Below, one piece after another: positions 51,542-60,405 of a stretch of DNA of 64,000 nucleotides; within the stretch, counting starts at the first letter, position 1, and each line of letters opens with the position of its first letter. The stretch covers positions 4,445,501-4,509,500 of the forward strand of contig NZ_CP026121.1 of the NCBI RefSeq assembly GCF_003330845.1, in the 5' to 3' direction. The notes under the pieces are model-generated. The model saw only the letters and a program-made list of their open reading frames with translations, was not told the DNA's origin and made no database searches. Origin of the DNA: Streptomyces sp. Go-475. GTDB lineage: Bacteria > Actinomycetota > Actinomycetes > Streptomycetales > Streptomycetaceae. The position numbers and the translations under genes are program-made.

Positions 51542-51817
51542 TCAGCGGGCGGGGGCGAGGACGTCCCGCAGCCGGATCCGGTCCGTGTAGGCCGGGCTGT
51601 CCCGGAGGCCGGCCAGCCAGGCCAGGGTGACCAGGCCCGTGCTCTGGTCGTCCCCGTCGCAGAGGACGAGGTGATCGACCCGGGCACCGGCCATGAGGGA
51701 CAGCGCCACCTCGACCGTCATGTCGTCACGGATCCGGGGCCCGGGCCCGTGCCCGTCGTGGGCCACGGCCGTGGGGGAGCGGTGCCCCGCAGGGTGCTGC
51801 GTCTGAACCGGCGTCAT
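51542..51817 (-). CDS. Small single-CBS-domain protein
   Basis: A 91-residue protein with one CBS motif (MTVEVALSLMAGARVDHLVL, then DDQSTGLVTLAWLAGLRD). CBS domains work in pairs and bind adenosine nucleotides, so this protein should dimerise. It starts 53 bases after the DEAD-box helicase gene on the same strand and ends at a strong terminator, so it is probably part of the cold-shock operon; the first csp module has no such gene. Confidence 0.7.
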   Translation of the reverse strand: MTPVQTQHPAGHRSPTAVAHDGHGPGPRIRDDMTVEVALSLMAGARVDHLVLCDGDDQSTGLVTLAWLAGLRDSPAYTDRIRLRDVLAPAR

Positions 51818-51870
51818 GGGTGCCTCCTGGCGCGTACGGGTGGGCTGGTGGTCGCAGCGGCCCCAGGGGC

Positions 51871-53376
51871 CTAGGCGGCGGAGCCGAAGCCGGACCGTCG
51901 CGGGGACCTGGAGCGGACCGCCTCGCCGGCGGGGCGGCCCTGCCCGCGGCGATTCCGGCGCGGCCGGGACGAGGACGCGCCGCGGGGGCGCTCCACGACC
52001 GGTGCGGTGACGACGACCGGGATGCCGGAAGGGGCCTGGGCGCCGGTGATGCGGCTCAGCTCCGCCTCGCCCGACCGCACCTGGGCGACCCGCGGGGTGA
52101 TGCCCGCCGAAGCCATCAGCCGGGTCATACCGCGACGCTGGCCGGGGGTCACCAGGGTGACGACGCTGCCGGACTCGCCGGCGCGTGCCGTACGGCCGCC
52201 GCGGTGCAGGTAGTCCTTGTGGTCGCTGGGCGGGTCCACGTTGACGACCAGGTCGAGGTTGTCGACGTGGATCCCGCGGGCCGCGACGTTGGTCGCCACC
52301 AGGACCGTCACGTGCCCGGTCTTGAACTGGGCCAGGGTCCGTGTGCGCTGCGGCTGGGACTTGCCGCCGTGCAGGGCCGCGGCGCGGACACCGCTGTTCA
52401 GCAGGTGCTTGGTCAGCCGGTCCACCGCGTGCTTGGTGTCGAGGAACATGATCACCCGGCCGTCCCGCGCCGCGATCTCGGTGGTCGTGCGGTGCTTGTC
52501 CGCGTCGTGCACATGGAGGACGTGGTGCTCCATCGTGGTGACCGCGCCGGCGGACGGGTCGACCGAGTGGACGACGGGATCGTGCAGATAGGTCCGCACC
52601 AGCCGGTCGACGTTGCGGTCCAGGGTGGCCGAGAACAGCATCCGCTGCCCGTCCGGACGCACCTGGTCGAGCAGGGCGGTGACCTGCGGCATGAAGCCCA
52701 TGTCGGCCATCTGGTCGGCCTCGTCGAGGACGGTGACGGCGACGTCGTCCAGCCGGCAGTCGCCGCGGTCGATGAGGTCCTTGAGCCGCCCGGGCGTCGC
52801 GACGACCACCTCGGCCCCGCCGCGCAGCGCACCGGCCTGCCTGCCGAGGGACATCCCGCCGACGACGGTGGCCAGGCGCACGCTCAGGGAGCGGGCGTAC
52901 GGCGTGAGTGCGTCCGTGACCTGCTGGGCGAGCTCGCGGGTGGGGACGAGGACGAGGGCGAGCGGCTGCCGCGGCTCGGCCCGCCGGCCCGCCGTGCGGG
53001 CCAGCGCGGCGAGCCCGAAGGCCAGGGTCTTGCCCGACCCGGTGCGGCCGCGGCCGAGGACGTCACGGCCGGCCAGGGAGTTCGGCAGGGTCGCCGCCTG
53101 GATCGGGAACGGCACGCTCACGCCTTCGTGGCCGAGCGTGGCCAGCAGCGCCGCGGGCATGTCGAGATCGGCGAACGACTCGACGGCGGGCAGCGCGGGC
53201 GTGATCGTCTTCGGCGGCGCGAACTCGCCCTGGACGGCCCGTCCGGCCGGTCGATTCCCGTAGCCCGTGGAGCGGCGGGGACCGCCGGAACGGGTGCCGC
53301 CCGAGCGTTGGGCGCCGGAGCTTCCGGCGAAGCGGTCGTATGTGCGGGGGGTGCGGGATGTGCGGGCGCGCGTCAT
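51871..53376 (-). CDS. DEAD-box ATP-dependent RNA helicase (second copy of csp-helicase module)
   Basis: A 501-residue RNA helicase closely similar to the one at 26563 over the whole core (same Q motif, GRGRTGSGKT, PTRELAQQV, DEAD, SAT, HRGGRTARAG). It differs in both tails: the N-terminus is Ser/Gly/Arg-rich and the C-terminus is longer and basic (RPRRNRRGQGRPAGE). ATG at 53376 with AAGGAAGGTC. Located after cspA copy 2, with a hairpin between, and before a CBS protein. Confidence 0.88.
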   Translation of the reverse strand: MTRARTSRTPRTYDRFAGSSGAQRSGGTRSGGPRRSTGYGNRPAGRAVQGEFAPPKTITPALPAVESFADLDMPAALLATLGHEGVSVPFPIQAATLPNSLAGRDVLGRGRTGSGKTLAFGLAALARTAGRRAEPRQPLALVLVPTRELAQQVTDALTPYARSLSVRLATVVGGMSLGRQAGALRGGAEVVVATPGRLKDLIDRGDCRLDDVAVTVLDEADQMADMGFMPQVTALLDQVRPDGQRMLFSATLDRNVDRLVRTYLHDPVVHSVDPSAGAVTTMEHHVLHVHDADKHRTTTEIAARDGRVIMFLDTKHAVDRLTKHLLNSGVRAAALHGGKSQPQRTRTLAQFKTGHVTVLVATNVAARGIHVDNLDLVVNVDPPSDHKDYLHRGGRTARAGESGSVVTLVTPGQRRGMTRLMASAGITPRVAQVRSGEAELSRITGAQAPSGIPVVVTAPVVERPRGASSSRPRRNRRGQGRPAGEAVRSRSPRRSGFGSAA

Positions 53377-53458
53377 GCGGGACCTTCCTTGATGGGGCTC
53401 GTGGCAAGGAATTCCCGCAGCAGATGAGCGGCGCAGAGAAACTCCCTGAAAAGCAGCG

Positions 53459-53494
53459 AGCTGGGGCCCGCACCCAGCGGTGCGGGCCCCAGCT
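53459..53494 (-). terminator. Stem-loop between cspA and the helicase gene (copy 2)
   Basis: A perfect 16-bp stem (AGCTGGGGCCCGCACC and its complement) with loop CAGC. Same core (GGCCCGCACC/GGTGCGGGCC) and same place as the hairpin of copy 1; likely partial terminator. Confidence 0.65.
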
Positions 53495-53518
53495 GCGAAG
53501 TATGCGTCAGCGCCGTTG

Positions 53519-53722
53519 TCAGGCGGGGACGATGTTCTCGGCCGTCGGGCCCTTCTGGCCCTGCGCGATGTCGAAGGACACCTTCTGGCCTTCCAGCAGC
53601 TCACGGAAGCCGGAGGTGGCGATGTTCGAGTAGTGGGCGAAGACGTCGGCGCCGCCGCCGTCCTGCTCGATGAAGCCGAAGCCCTTTTCCGCGTTGAACC
53701 ACTTCACGGTGCCAGTAGCCAT
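53519..53722 (-). CDS. cspA: Cold-shock protein CspA family (copy 2)
   Basis: A 67-residue cold-shock domain protein with intact RNP1 (KGFGFIE) and RNP2 (VFAHYSNI). It begins [20 protein letters not shown] and ends [10 protein letters not shown], differing from copy 1 at only a few positions (for example Ala for Ser, Asp for Glu, LLEG for LQEG). Preceded by a leader and promoter related to those of copy 1 and followed by the second helicase gene. Confidence 0.95.
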   Translation of the reverse strand: MATGTVKWFNAEKGFGFIEQDGGGADVFAHYSNIATSGFRELLEGQKVSFDIAQGQKGPTAENIVPA

Positions 53723-53849
53723 TTTGCATTTCTCCTTCGGAGACGGTGCCAGGAACTCACCCTGTGTGAATTCCGTGTCGCCGTGATGATTAACCCGTCG
53801 GAAATGAACCTTCTGGCAACCACACCTGCAACTGAGATCGACAGTAGCA
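53723..53849 (-). promoter_or_regulatory. cspA promoter and 5' leader (copy 2)
   Basis: Extended -10 TGC-TACTGT at 53849-53841; start expected near 53834, so a leader of about 110 bases. It begins with GTTGCAG...TGGTTGCCAGA, as in copy 1, but lacks the GAGTGCTC hairpin. The stretch 53850-54121 upstream has no supportable gene. Confidence 0.5.
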
Positions 53850-54121
53850 CGGTGCGATCGGCCGTGTGCGGTCCCTGAATTTCGATCGGACCCGCTGCCG
53901 GGGAATACTTGGCGTGCCCCGACTCTATTTCTCATTTCGCGAGCACAGATATTGCCCCGCGCGGGCGCGGTTTTCCCGCCGGGCCTCTCCGCCCGCAGCC
54001 CTGTGACCTCCCCCGACGTCGGATGCGCCACGGCCGCAGCCGTCACCGGACGGCCCGGCGCCGGACGCGTCGGAAGCCCCCTGCCGCGATGTAGGTCACA
54101 TCGGTACGGCACCATGACCTG

Positions 54122-54535
54122 ATGACCCGCATCGCCGAAACCCGCGACGGCGCCCCCGGCCCGGCACGGACCCGTCTGGCGGCGGCCGGGGCGGCGGTGG
54201 CGACGGTCGGCGCGGGGCTGGGGCTCAGGACCGTCGCGGCGGGGGACGTGGCCAAGTACGGCGGGGACGCGCTGTACACCGTCCTGCTGCTCACCCTCGT
54301 CGTGCTGGCAGCCCCACGGGTGACACCCCTGGTGGCCGCCGGCGGCGCGCTGGCGGCCAGCTGGGCCGTCGAGTTCCTCCAGCTCAGCCCGGTACCGGCG
54401 GAACTCTCCGCGCGCAGCACCCTCGCCCGCCTCGTACTCGGTTCCACCTTCAACGCGCCCGACCTGCTCTGGTACGCGGTCGGCGCGGCGGCGGGCTGGC
54501 TCCTCCACACCTTGGTGAAGGAGCTCGTGCCCTGA
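54122..54535 (+). CDS. DUF2809 small membrane protein
   Basis: A 137-residue membrane protein with four spans. The pattern [20 protein letters not shown], then [29 protein letters not shown] and [20 protein letters not shown] is that of DUF2809, a family of unknown function. ATG at 54122. Convergent with the CHAT gene; only 27 bases separate the stops, and I see no clear terminator there. Confidence 0.75.
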   Translation: MTRIAETRDGAPGPARTRLAAAGAAVATVGAGLGLRTVAAGDVAKYGGDALYTVLLLTLVVLAAPRVTPLVAAGGALAASWAVEFLQLSPVPAELSARSTLARLVLGSTFNAPDLLWYAVGAAAGWLLHTLVKELVP

Positions 54536-54562
54536 CCGGCTTCCGCTGCGAACTCTCCTTCC

Positions 54563-57500
54563 TCACGGCCCAAGATGCACCACCGCGGCGCAGGCGAGCG
54601 CGTGTTCGGAGGATTCGGTGATGGCCTCTCGCACGACGTGGTGGAGGGCGTGGGCCGAGCGCTCCGGGTGAAGCCGTCCGTCCGGGCCCAGCAGTCGGTC
54701 GTACACGGCGCGGGCGAGGTCCTCGGCGGAGCCGTCCGCGCCCCACACCGGCAGCTGGATCACATGGTCGAAACCGGCGGCCTGGAAGCGCGTCGCCAAG
54801 GCCCATGCGTCGCTCTCGAGGACCAGGTCGCTGCCTTCCGTCTCGCGGACCGAGAGGTAGGCCAGTGCTCCGTCGACGGGACGGAGTGGGTACTGCTGTT
54901 CGTGTGAGCCGTCGGCGCCGAACCGCAGCTGCGGGGCGCCCTGGTGGAGACCCGCACGGCCGACGAAGTGGAAGCAGGGGTGATCGCCGAGCTGCGCCGC
55001 CACGGTCGCGCCCGTGGCCCGCTCGCCGTGCAGGACCCGGGCGTGCGGGACGCGCCGGCGGATCGCTTCGATCTCCCGCTGCCCGTACGGCAGGTCGTCG
55101 TCCGCGAGGACCAGCAGCATCGGCTGGAAGGGCTCGCGAGCCGTGTGCCTCTCGTGGTGACGCGCGGCCGTGAGCGCCTGGAGACTCGAGGTGTAGGAAT
55201 GAACCGCGTGATCCATGGCGTTGTCGTGCCGATGTCCCGCCAGGTGCAGGGGCAGGACCGTGAACGGGTCGGTGGGGCACCACCACACACGGGGCAGGGC
55301 GTCGGACGGGACCGTGCGGCCCACCCGGACATCCGTTGCGCCGGGGTATGCCCTGCCGCGGCCGGGGGGAACGGTCGTCCCGAGTGCGGTGAGGACCGGT
55401 CCCACCACTCGTTCTCGGAGCCAGTCGAGCACGGCCCACGCCTGGTTTTCCCGCGCCGCCGGATGGTCGTAGCCCATCGCGAGCCGGTATCTGACCGAGT
55501 TGTCCGACAGGTGGACGAGGCTCACCCCGGTCAGCGGGAGCACCGACACGCCCTGGCGTGTCACGAGCAGGGCGTCGCAGCGGTGGGCGGCGGCGTTGAG
55601 GACGACGACGGGGCCTTCGCTCGCGGCCGCCACCAGCCGTTCGACGGGCACGGGGGCGAGGAAGTCCTCGAAACCGGGAAGGGTGCGCGCGATTGCGACG
55701 AGTTGCTCCAGCCGGGCCGGTGCCGGACCCTGTCGCGGGTGGTTCCGCGCTGCGGGCGACTGGGGGGCGAGATGGAGGAACGCCCACCACCAGCGCAGTT
55801 CCGCGAAGAGTTCCGGCGCGGACTCCCACAGCCGGTCCACCCCGGCGTGGAGGTCCTGACGCCAGGCTGCCAGGAGAACGTTGCGCTGTTCCAGGAACTC
55901 CAGTGCGCGTTCCGGTGCCCCCGCCTCGATCGCGTGGGCGGCGGCCCCCCGGCTCAACTCCTCCCAGCTCCGGACGAGGTCCGCGTGCTCCCGGCCGGAC
56001 GTCAGCAGCATCAGAGGCATCAGAGCGGCGACGGTCTCGTAGCTCAGGACGACGTCCTCGGAACGGTTGTGGCGCATCGCCAGGTTTCCCCAGATGAGTC
56101 CGGCCCGGAGGCGTTGCATCGGTGGGGCGTCCCGGCTGACGGCGATGTCGCGCGCCCTCTCGGCCGCACGGCGGAGGGAGGCGTGCGACGGGTTCGGCCG
56201 GAGGGAGACGAACGCGGTCTGGGCCAGGACGATGGGCACCGACTCGGGATCCGTGAACCGGGGGTCGAGGTCGTCGTGGACCAGCAGCGAGTGCAACTCC
56301 TCCAGGGCGCTCGCGACCTCCGCCGACGAGGAGTCGAGGGTGTGCAGTTCGAGCAGGGCGGAGGCGCAGGCGACGCTCCGGCCGTCGTCCTGTGCGACAG
56401 CGAGCCCCCTGGTCGCTCTGAGGCTTTCGACGGCCTGGCCGAGTGCAGCGCTGTCCCCGGTCGCCTTGTATCTCAGGACCAGGCATTCGCCTTGCTGCAC
56501 CAGTGCCGCGTGCTGGTAGGGCAGCTCCGGCTCGTGCCGGGAGTGGAAGACGACGTCCCGCGAGGCGTCGACGGCCCGGTCGAGGGCGGACACGGCCCCG
56601 GTCCGGCGGAAGCTGTCGAGCAGGCACCGGTTCAGGCCGATGAGCGCCGCGAGCCTCCAGACGGACCTGCTCGGCAGGGATCTGGCCGCCCGTTCGGCGA
56701 GGTCGACCGCCTCGTCGAGATCCGCGTGCGCGGACAGCACGGCGGCGCGCGTCCGCAGCACGTCACTCAGCGCGTGTCGCAGCCGGGCGCGGAGCAGCTT
56801 GTCGTTTCCGGGGCAGATCCTCACCGCCGAACGGCACTGCGTCTGCGCTGCCTCGAGAGCTTCCCGCGAGCCGTCCCGCCAGAACCGGGCCATCTGCACC
56901 GACGCGAGCACAGCCGCCCGTTCGGCCTGCACGGAGCGCGGTTCCTGGCGGGGCGCGACGGCCTCCGCCCAGTGCTCGGCCTCGTCCAGGTCGACCGGAT
57001 CCCCTTCCGCCTCGTACCGGGCGACGAGGGCCCGGGCGAGCGGCAGCGCCGCGGCCTCCCGGTCGGCAGGTGACGCGAACGACCCGAACGCCGTGCTCGC
57101 GAGATCCAGAGCCTGGCGCAGCGAGCCCCGGCGCGGCTGGATCTCGTGGAGGAGCACGTAGGTGTCGAGGAGTTCCGCGACGAGCCGCCCGACGGGGACG
57201 GAGCCGCCGAGCAGCCGGTTCACCCACGTCTCGAGGGTGTCCACGGACCGGTACAGCTGGGAGACGTCCCCGGTGTGGCAGAAGATCTGGCGCTGGGCGG
57301 CCCCCATGAGGGCGCCGGCCCGCATGCTCAGCTCCAGGTCCGGACCGCCGGTGAGGTCCTGGACGACGTGGACGGTTCGTTCGAGTGACCTTCGCGAGCC
57401 GAGACGAAGACCGTGGAGGTACAGCGTCTCCGCCGCCTCGCGGCCGAGTCCGGGGAAGTCCTGTGGTTCGTACCCGGCGTCCAGGGCGCGCTGCGCGAGA

Positions 57501-58510
57501 GTGAGTGCCTGGCGGAGCACCACGGTGTCGTCGGTCCGGCGGAACTCGTCGAGCAGGTCTCTGATCGCCCGCGTCAGCCGGGGCACCAGCTCGGGGTCCA
57601 CCGCGGGTCCGATCAGGCGGGCCAGTTCCTCGTGGGGGGTCACGTCCGGTCGCGGCGCGGACGGTACGGGTGCGTCGATGACGTAGACGTGACCCGCGCC
57701 GGTGCGCAGACCGACGGGGCCGGTCCCCACGTCGACGCGGACGACCTCGGCCGCGTCGACCCGCACGGTACGGACGGTGGTGCCCGCGGTGACCTCGACG
57801 ACCCGGGGAGAGGTGTCGGGGACGAGCACGGCCGCCGCGTCCGTGCCCCTGACCTTCCCCAGCAGCAGCACCTCGCCCGCGCGCAGGACGCCCAGCGGGG
57901 CCTCGCCGAGGGCCGAGGCGATGGACGACACGGTGGCCAGGGTGAGTTCGGGCGGCGCGCCCGGGTCGAGGGACGGAACGTGCGGGCGGGCCGCGTTGGC
58001 GAGGCTCCACGCGGTGGCCGTCGACAGGGCCTCCGAGGGCAGCCGCCGCGAGGCCTCCGCGAACCAGCCGGCCAGGCCGGACCGGTTCTCCCGCACCAGC
58101 GCGTGCAGGGCGCTGCCGAGGTGCTGGGTCGCGCTGTCGGTGTCACCGCTGAGGCTGTCCCAGGTGATCTGTTCCTCCAGGAGCAGCGCGGGCGACAGGC
58201 CGCGGTGGAACTCGGTGACGATGTCCATGACCTCCCGGAGGCGCGGCTCGCCCTGCAGCCTGTCCACGAGGCCCGCCCGCAGGTAGGGCAGGCATTCCGG
58301 GATCAGCGCGATGGCCTCGGGCGTGCGGGCGCCCACCCAGTCGCTGAACCAGAGGTCGGCCTCGGCGCCGACGTCCAGGTGGGGCAGGAGCCGGAGCCTG
58401 ACCGCGCGGATCAGTTCGGGTTCCATGCGGGTCGCGATGCTCAGCACGGTGGCGAGTTCCATCGCACCGGCCGGCGGCGGGGGCGGCAGCTCCCCCGGTG
58501 GTCCGGTCAC
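54563..58510 (-). CDS. Giant TPR-CHAT protein with an apparently dead CHAT domain
   Basis: A 1,315-residue protein, last gene of the TIR-MoxR-vWA operon. Residues 1-350 are a unique N-terminal region, about 350-1000 are helical repeats of the tetratricopeptide type, and the last 300 are a CHAT (caspase/separase-like) protease domain ending WGADGSAEDLARAVYDRLL. In active CHAT domains the catalytic pair sits in HFxCHG and LSACxT; here these read HFVGRAG (Arg1185) and LSVRET (Arg1222), so both catalytic residues are replaced. It may be a pseudo-protease scaffold or sensor. The GTG start overlaps the stop of the vWA-like gene (GTGA). Confidence 0.82.
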   Translation of the reverse strand: MTGPPGELPPPPPAGAMELATVLSIATRMEPELIRAVRLRLLPHLDVGAEADLWFSDWVGARTPEAIALIPECLPYLRAGLVDRLQGEPRLREVMDIVTEFHRGLSPALLLEEQITWDSLSGDTDSATQHLGSALHALVRENRSGLAGWFAEASRRLPSEALSTATAWSLANAARPHVPSLDPGAPPELTLATVSSIASALGEAPLGVLRAGEVLLLGKVRGTDAAAVLVPDTSPRVVEVTAGTTVRTVRVDAAEVVRVDVGTGPVGLRTGAGHVYVIDAPVPSAPRPDVTPHEELARLIGPAVDPELVPRLTRAIRDLLDEFRRTDDTVVLRQALTLAQRALDAGYEPQDFPGLGREAAETLYLHGLRLGSRRSLERTVHVVQDLTGGPDLELSMRAGALMGAAQRQIFCHTGDVSQLYRSVDTLETWVNRLLGGSVPVGRLVAELLDTYVLLHEIQPRRGSLRQALDLASTAFGSFASPADREAAALPLARALVARYEAEGDPVDLDEAEHWAEAVAPRQEPRSVQAERAAVLASVQMARFWRDGSREALEAAQTQCRSAVRICPGNDKLLRARLRHALSDVLRTRAAVLSAHADLDEAVDLAERAARSLPSRSVWRLAALIGLNRCLLDSFRRTGAVSALDRAVDASRDVVFHSRHEPELPYQHAALVQQGECLVLRYKATGDSAALGQAVESLRATRGLAVAQDDGRSVACASALLELHTLDSSSAEVASALEELHSLLVHDDLDPRFTDPESVPIVLAQTAFVSLRPNPSHASLRRAAERARDIAVSRDAPPMQRLRAGLIWGNLAMRHNRSEDVVLSYETVAALMPLMLLTSGREHADLVRSWEELSRGAAAHAIEAGAPERALEFLEQRNVLLAAWRQDLHAGVDRLWESAPELFAELRWWWAFLHLAPQSPAARNHPRQGPAPARLEQLVAIARTLPGFEDFLAPVPVERLVAAASEGPVVVLNAAAHRCDALLVTRQGVSVLPLTGVSLVHLSDNSVRYRLAMGYDHPAARENQAWAVLDWLRERVVGPVLTALGTTVPPGRGRAYPGATDVRVGRTVPSDALPRVWWCPTDPFTVLPLHLAGHRHDNAMDHAVHSYTSSLQALTAARHHERHTAREPFQPMLLVLADDDLPYGQREIEAIRRRVPHARVLHGERATGATVAAQLGDHPCFHFVGRAGLHQGAPQLRFGADGSHEQQYPLRPVDGALAYLSVRETEGSDLVLESDAWALATRFQAAGFDHVIQLPVWGADGSAEDLARAVYDRLLGPDGRLHPERSAHALHHVVREAITESSEHALACAAVVHLGP

Positions 58511-59469
58511 GGAAGCCTCACCGTGGCCCGGCTCGCGGTGGTCGTGCGGTCCCAGCTGACCAGGGGCAGCAGGCCCGTCATCCACCGGGGCCAGCGCCGC
58601 GGGGGATACGGGGAGAGCGCGACGACGCCGCACCCGGCCCGGGTGACGAGACCGACGAAGTGCTCCCACTCCTGCCGGGTGCCGCGCTGCGGGTCGTCGG
58701 GCGGTCCGCCCAGGCCGAGGTCCGACAGCAGCAGGACGGGCCTGCCGGACTCGGGGGGGACGTAGGCGGTGCGGGTCCAGCGCGCGCCGGGCCCGGTGCC
58801 TCGCTGGGGGGTGCCGGAGAAATAGCCCACCTCGACCAGCGAGGGGCCGACCACCGCGCGGACGCGGTCGAGGAGTTCGTTCTGGTCGCGGCGGAAGGGC
58901 TGCATGCCGGGGCCTCGGTCGACCAGCACCTGGACGCCGTAGCGCATCGTGGGCACGGGGAGGCGGGGCAGTCGGCGGACCGGGCGCCCATGGGCGAGGG
59001 TGTCGATGAGCGCCGGGATGTCCACCGCGCCCTCGGGGACCCGCCTGGAGACCATGGCCCGGAGGATGGCGCTGGTCCAGCCGGGAACGAACAGCGGAAG
59101 ATGCGGGAGCGGGACGCGTTCGGCCGTCGGCCGGGCGAGTGGCCGCACCGGTTCCCGGGGTGTGGGCACGGCCTCGACGCGGACCGGCGGGAGCAACGGC
59201 AGTTCCTCCGGCAGGTCGGCGTTCGGCGTCTCCTCTTCCGCGGCGGTGGCCGGCGGCGGCTCGTGAGCGGGCTCCGGACGCCGTTCCCGGCGGGGGGCCT
59301 CGACCGGAGCCCGGGGCCCCTCGGGTTCGGCGTAGGGCGTGACCTGCCCGGTGTCCGGTACGGCAGGGGGGACGAACCCCAGCATCTCCAGGACTCGGGC
59401 CCGCTCCTCGTCGGTCCGGGCGACCTCCAGGGCCCGGACGACATCGCTCACCCAGATCTGCGCACGCAC
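58507..59469 (-). CDS. Degenerate vWA-like protein of the MoxR/TIR operon
   Basis: A 320-residue protein. Residues 1-32 (WVSDVVRALEVARTDEERAR) form a small helical unit that could be an adaptor; about 33-120 is a Pro/Glu-rich linker; about 170-320 looks like a vWA fold (YGVQVLVDRGPGMQPFRRDQ, then PVLLLSDLGLG), but the MIDAS motif DxSxS is changed to DRGPG, so metal binding is doubtful. It resembles the SAV_2336-type proteins of Streptomyces. It starts 4 bases after the MoxR gene with GGAGAGG and overlaps the CHAT gene, so MoxR, vWA and CHAT products are probably made together. Confidence 0.65.
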   Translation of the reverse strand: MRAQIWVSDVVRALEVARTDEERARVLEMLGFVPPAVPDTGQVTPYAEPEGPRAPVEAPRRERRPEPAHEPPPATAAEEETPNADLPEELPLLPPVRVEAVPTPREPVRPLARPTAERVPLPHLPLFVPGWTSAILRAMVSRRVPEGAVDIPALIDTLAHGRPVRRLPRLPVPTMRYGVQVLVDRGPGMQPFRRDQNELLDRVRAVVGPSLVEVGYFSGTPQRGTGPGARWTRTAYVPPESGRPVLLLSDLGLGGPPDDPQRGTRQEWEHFVGLVTRAGCGVVALSPYPPRRWPRWMTGLLPLVSWDRTTTASRATVRLP

Positions 59470-59473
59470 CGTG

Positions 59474-60397
59474 TCACCTCTCCTGCTGCGGCGACTTGGC
59501 CAGCGTCAGACTCCGCACCAGGGGCCACTGCGGGTACCCGGGGCGGACGTTCAGCTCGCGGCAGGCGCGCAGGGCGTCCAGATACTCGGCGGTACTGGGC
59601 AGCCGCTCGCGGCCGAGCTGCTCGTTCTCCCGCACGTGTACGAGCTCATCGGCCAGGGCGACGGCGAGATCGAGCATCTCGCTGTCGAAGGGCACGCCCT
59701 CGTGTTCCAGATGCGTTTGTGCGATCCGCACCAGGTTCTCGGGGGTGGGGCCGGGCAGGGTGTACGTGACGCAGCGCCGCAGGAACGCCTGCGGGAGCTG
59801 CCGTTCCCCGTTGGTGGTGATGACGATCAGCGGGGCGGGGACATCGGGCTCGCGCCGGACGGTCGTCCCGGTCTCGGCGATGGTGAACTCCTGCGAGCCC
59901 AGCGGGACGAGCAGGCTGTTCGGGACGTCCGGGTCGGCCTTGTCGATCTCGTCGATGAGGACGACGGCCCCCCGCGTCCCGTGCTCGTGCTGGAACCGGT
60001 TCAGCGGATCATGGTGATGGACGTCCCGGAGCAGGCCCCCGCGGGTGCGGGCGGACTCGGGGGCGAGCGACCACCACAGGACACCGGGGTTGACGTAGGC
60101 GCCGTCGTTCAGCCTGCCGTGGTGCGCCTGGGCGTCTCCCAGCCTGCGCACACTGTCGAACGTCCACAGCAGGTCCGTCGCCTGGGTCCTGGACGTGACC
60201 ACGTGTTCGTAGTACCGCAGGTGCTTCTCGCGGGCGTAGAACGGGGCCAGGGAGGACTTGCCCGATCCCGGGTCCCCGCTCAGCAGCAGCGGTCGGTCGG
60301 TGGCCAGGGCGACGTCGATCGCGAGCTGGAGCTCCTGCGACAGGACGTAGATCCTGCCGTCCCGCGAGTCCGGGCCATGGGGGGCGAATCGGGACAT
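59474..60397 (-). CDS. MoxR-type AAA+ ATPase of the TIR/CHAT operon
   Basis: A 307-residue AAA+ ATPase. Walker A GDPGSGKS at 41-48, Walker B VVLIDE at 145-150, sensor 1 ITTN near 196 and a candidate arginine finger in LRRC at 206-209. It is shorter than the MoxR at 3089 and lacks a lid extension. Expected to remodel or arm the neighbouring vWA/CHAT/TIR proteins using ATP. It starts 8 bases after the TIR gene. MoxR with vWA and a large associated protein is the core of the published VMAP-type conflict systems. Confidence 0.85.
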   Translation of the reverse strand: MSRFAPHGPDSRDGRIYVLSQELQLAIDVALATDRPLLLSGDPGSGKSSLAPFYAREKHLRYYEHVVTSRTQATDLLWTFDSVRRLGDAQAHHGRLNDGAYVNPGVLWWSLAPESARTRGGLLRDVHHHDPLNRFQHEHGTRGAVVLIDEIDKADPDVPNSLLVPLGSQEFTIAETGTTVRREPDVPAPLIVITTNGERQLPQAFLRRCVTYTLPGPTPENLVRIAQTHLEHEGVPFDSEMLDLAVALADELVHVRENEQLGRERLPSTAEYLDALRACRELNVRPGYPQWPLVRSLTLAKSPQQER

Positions 60398-60405
60398 GAA
60401 GGCTC

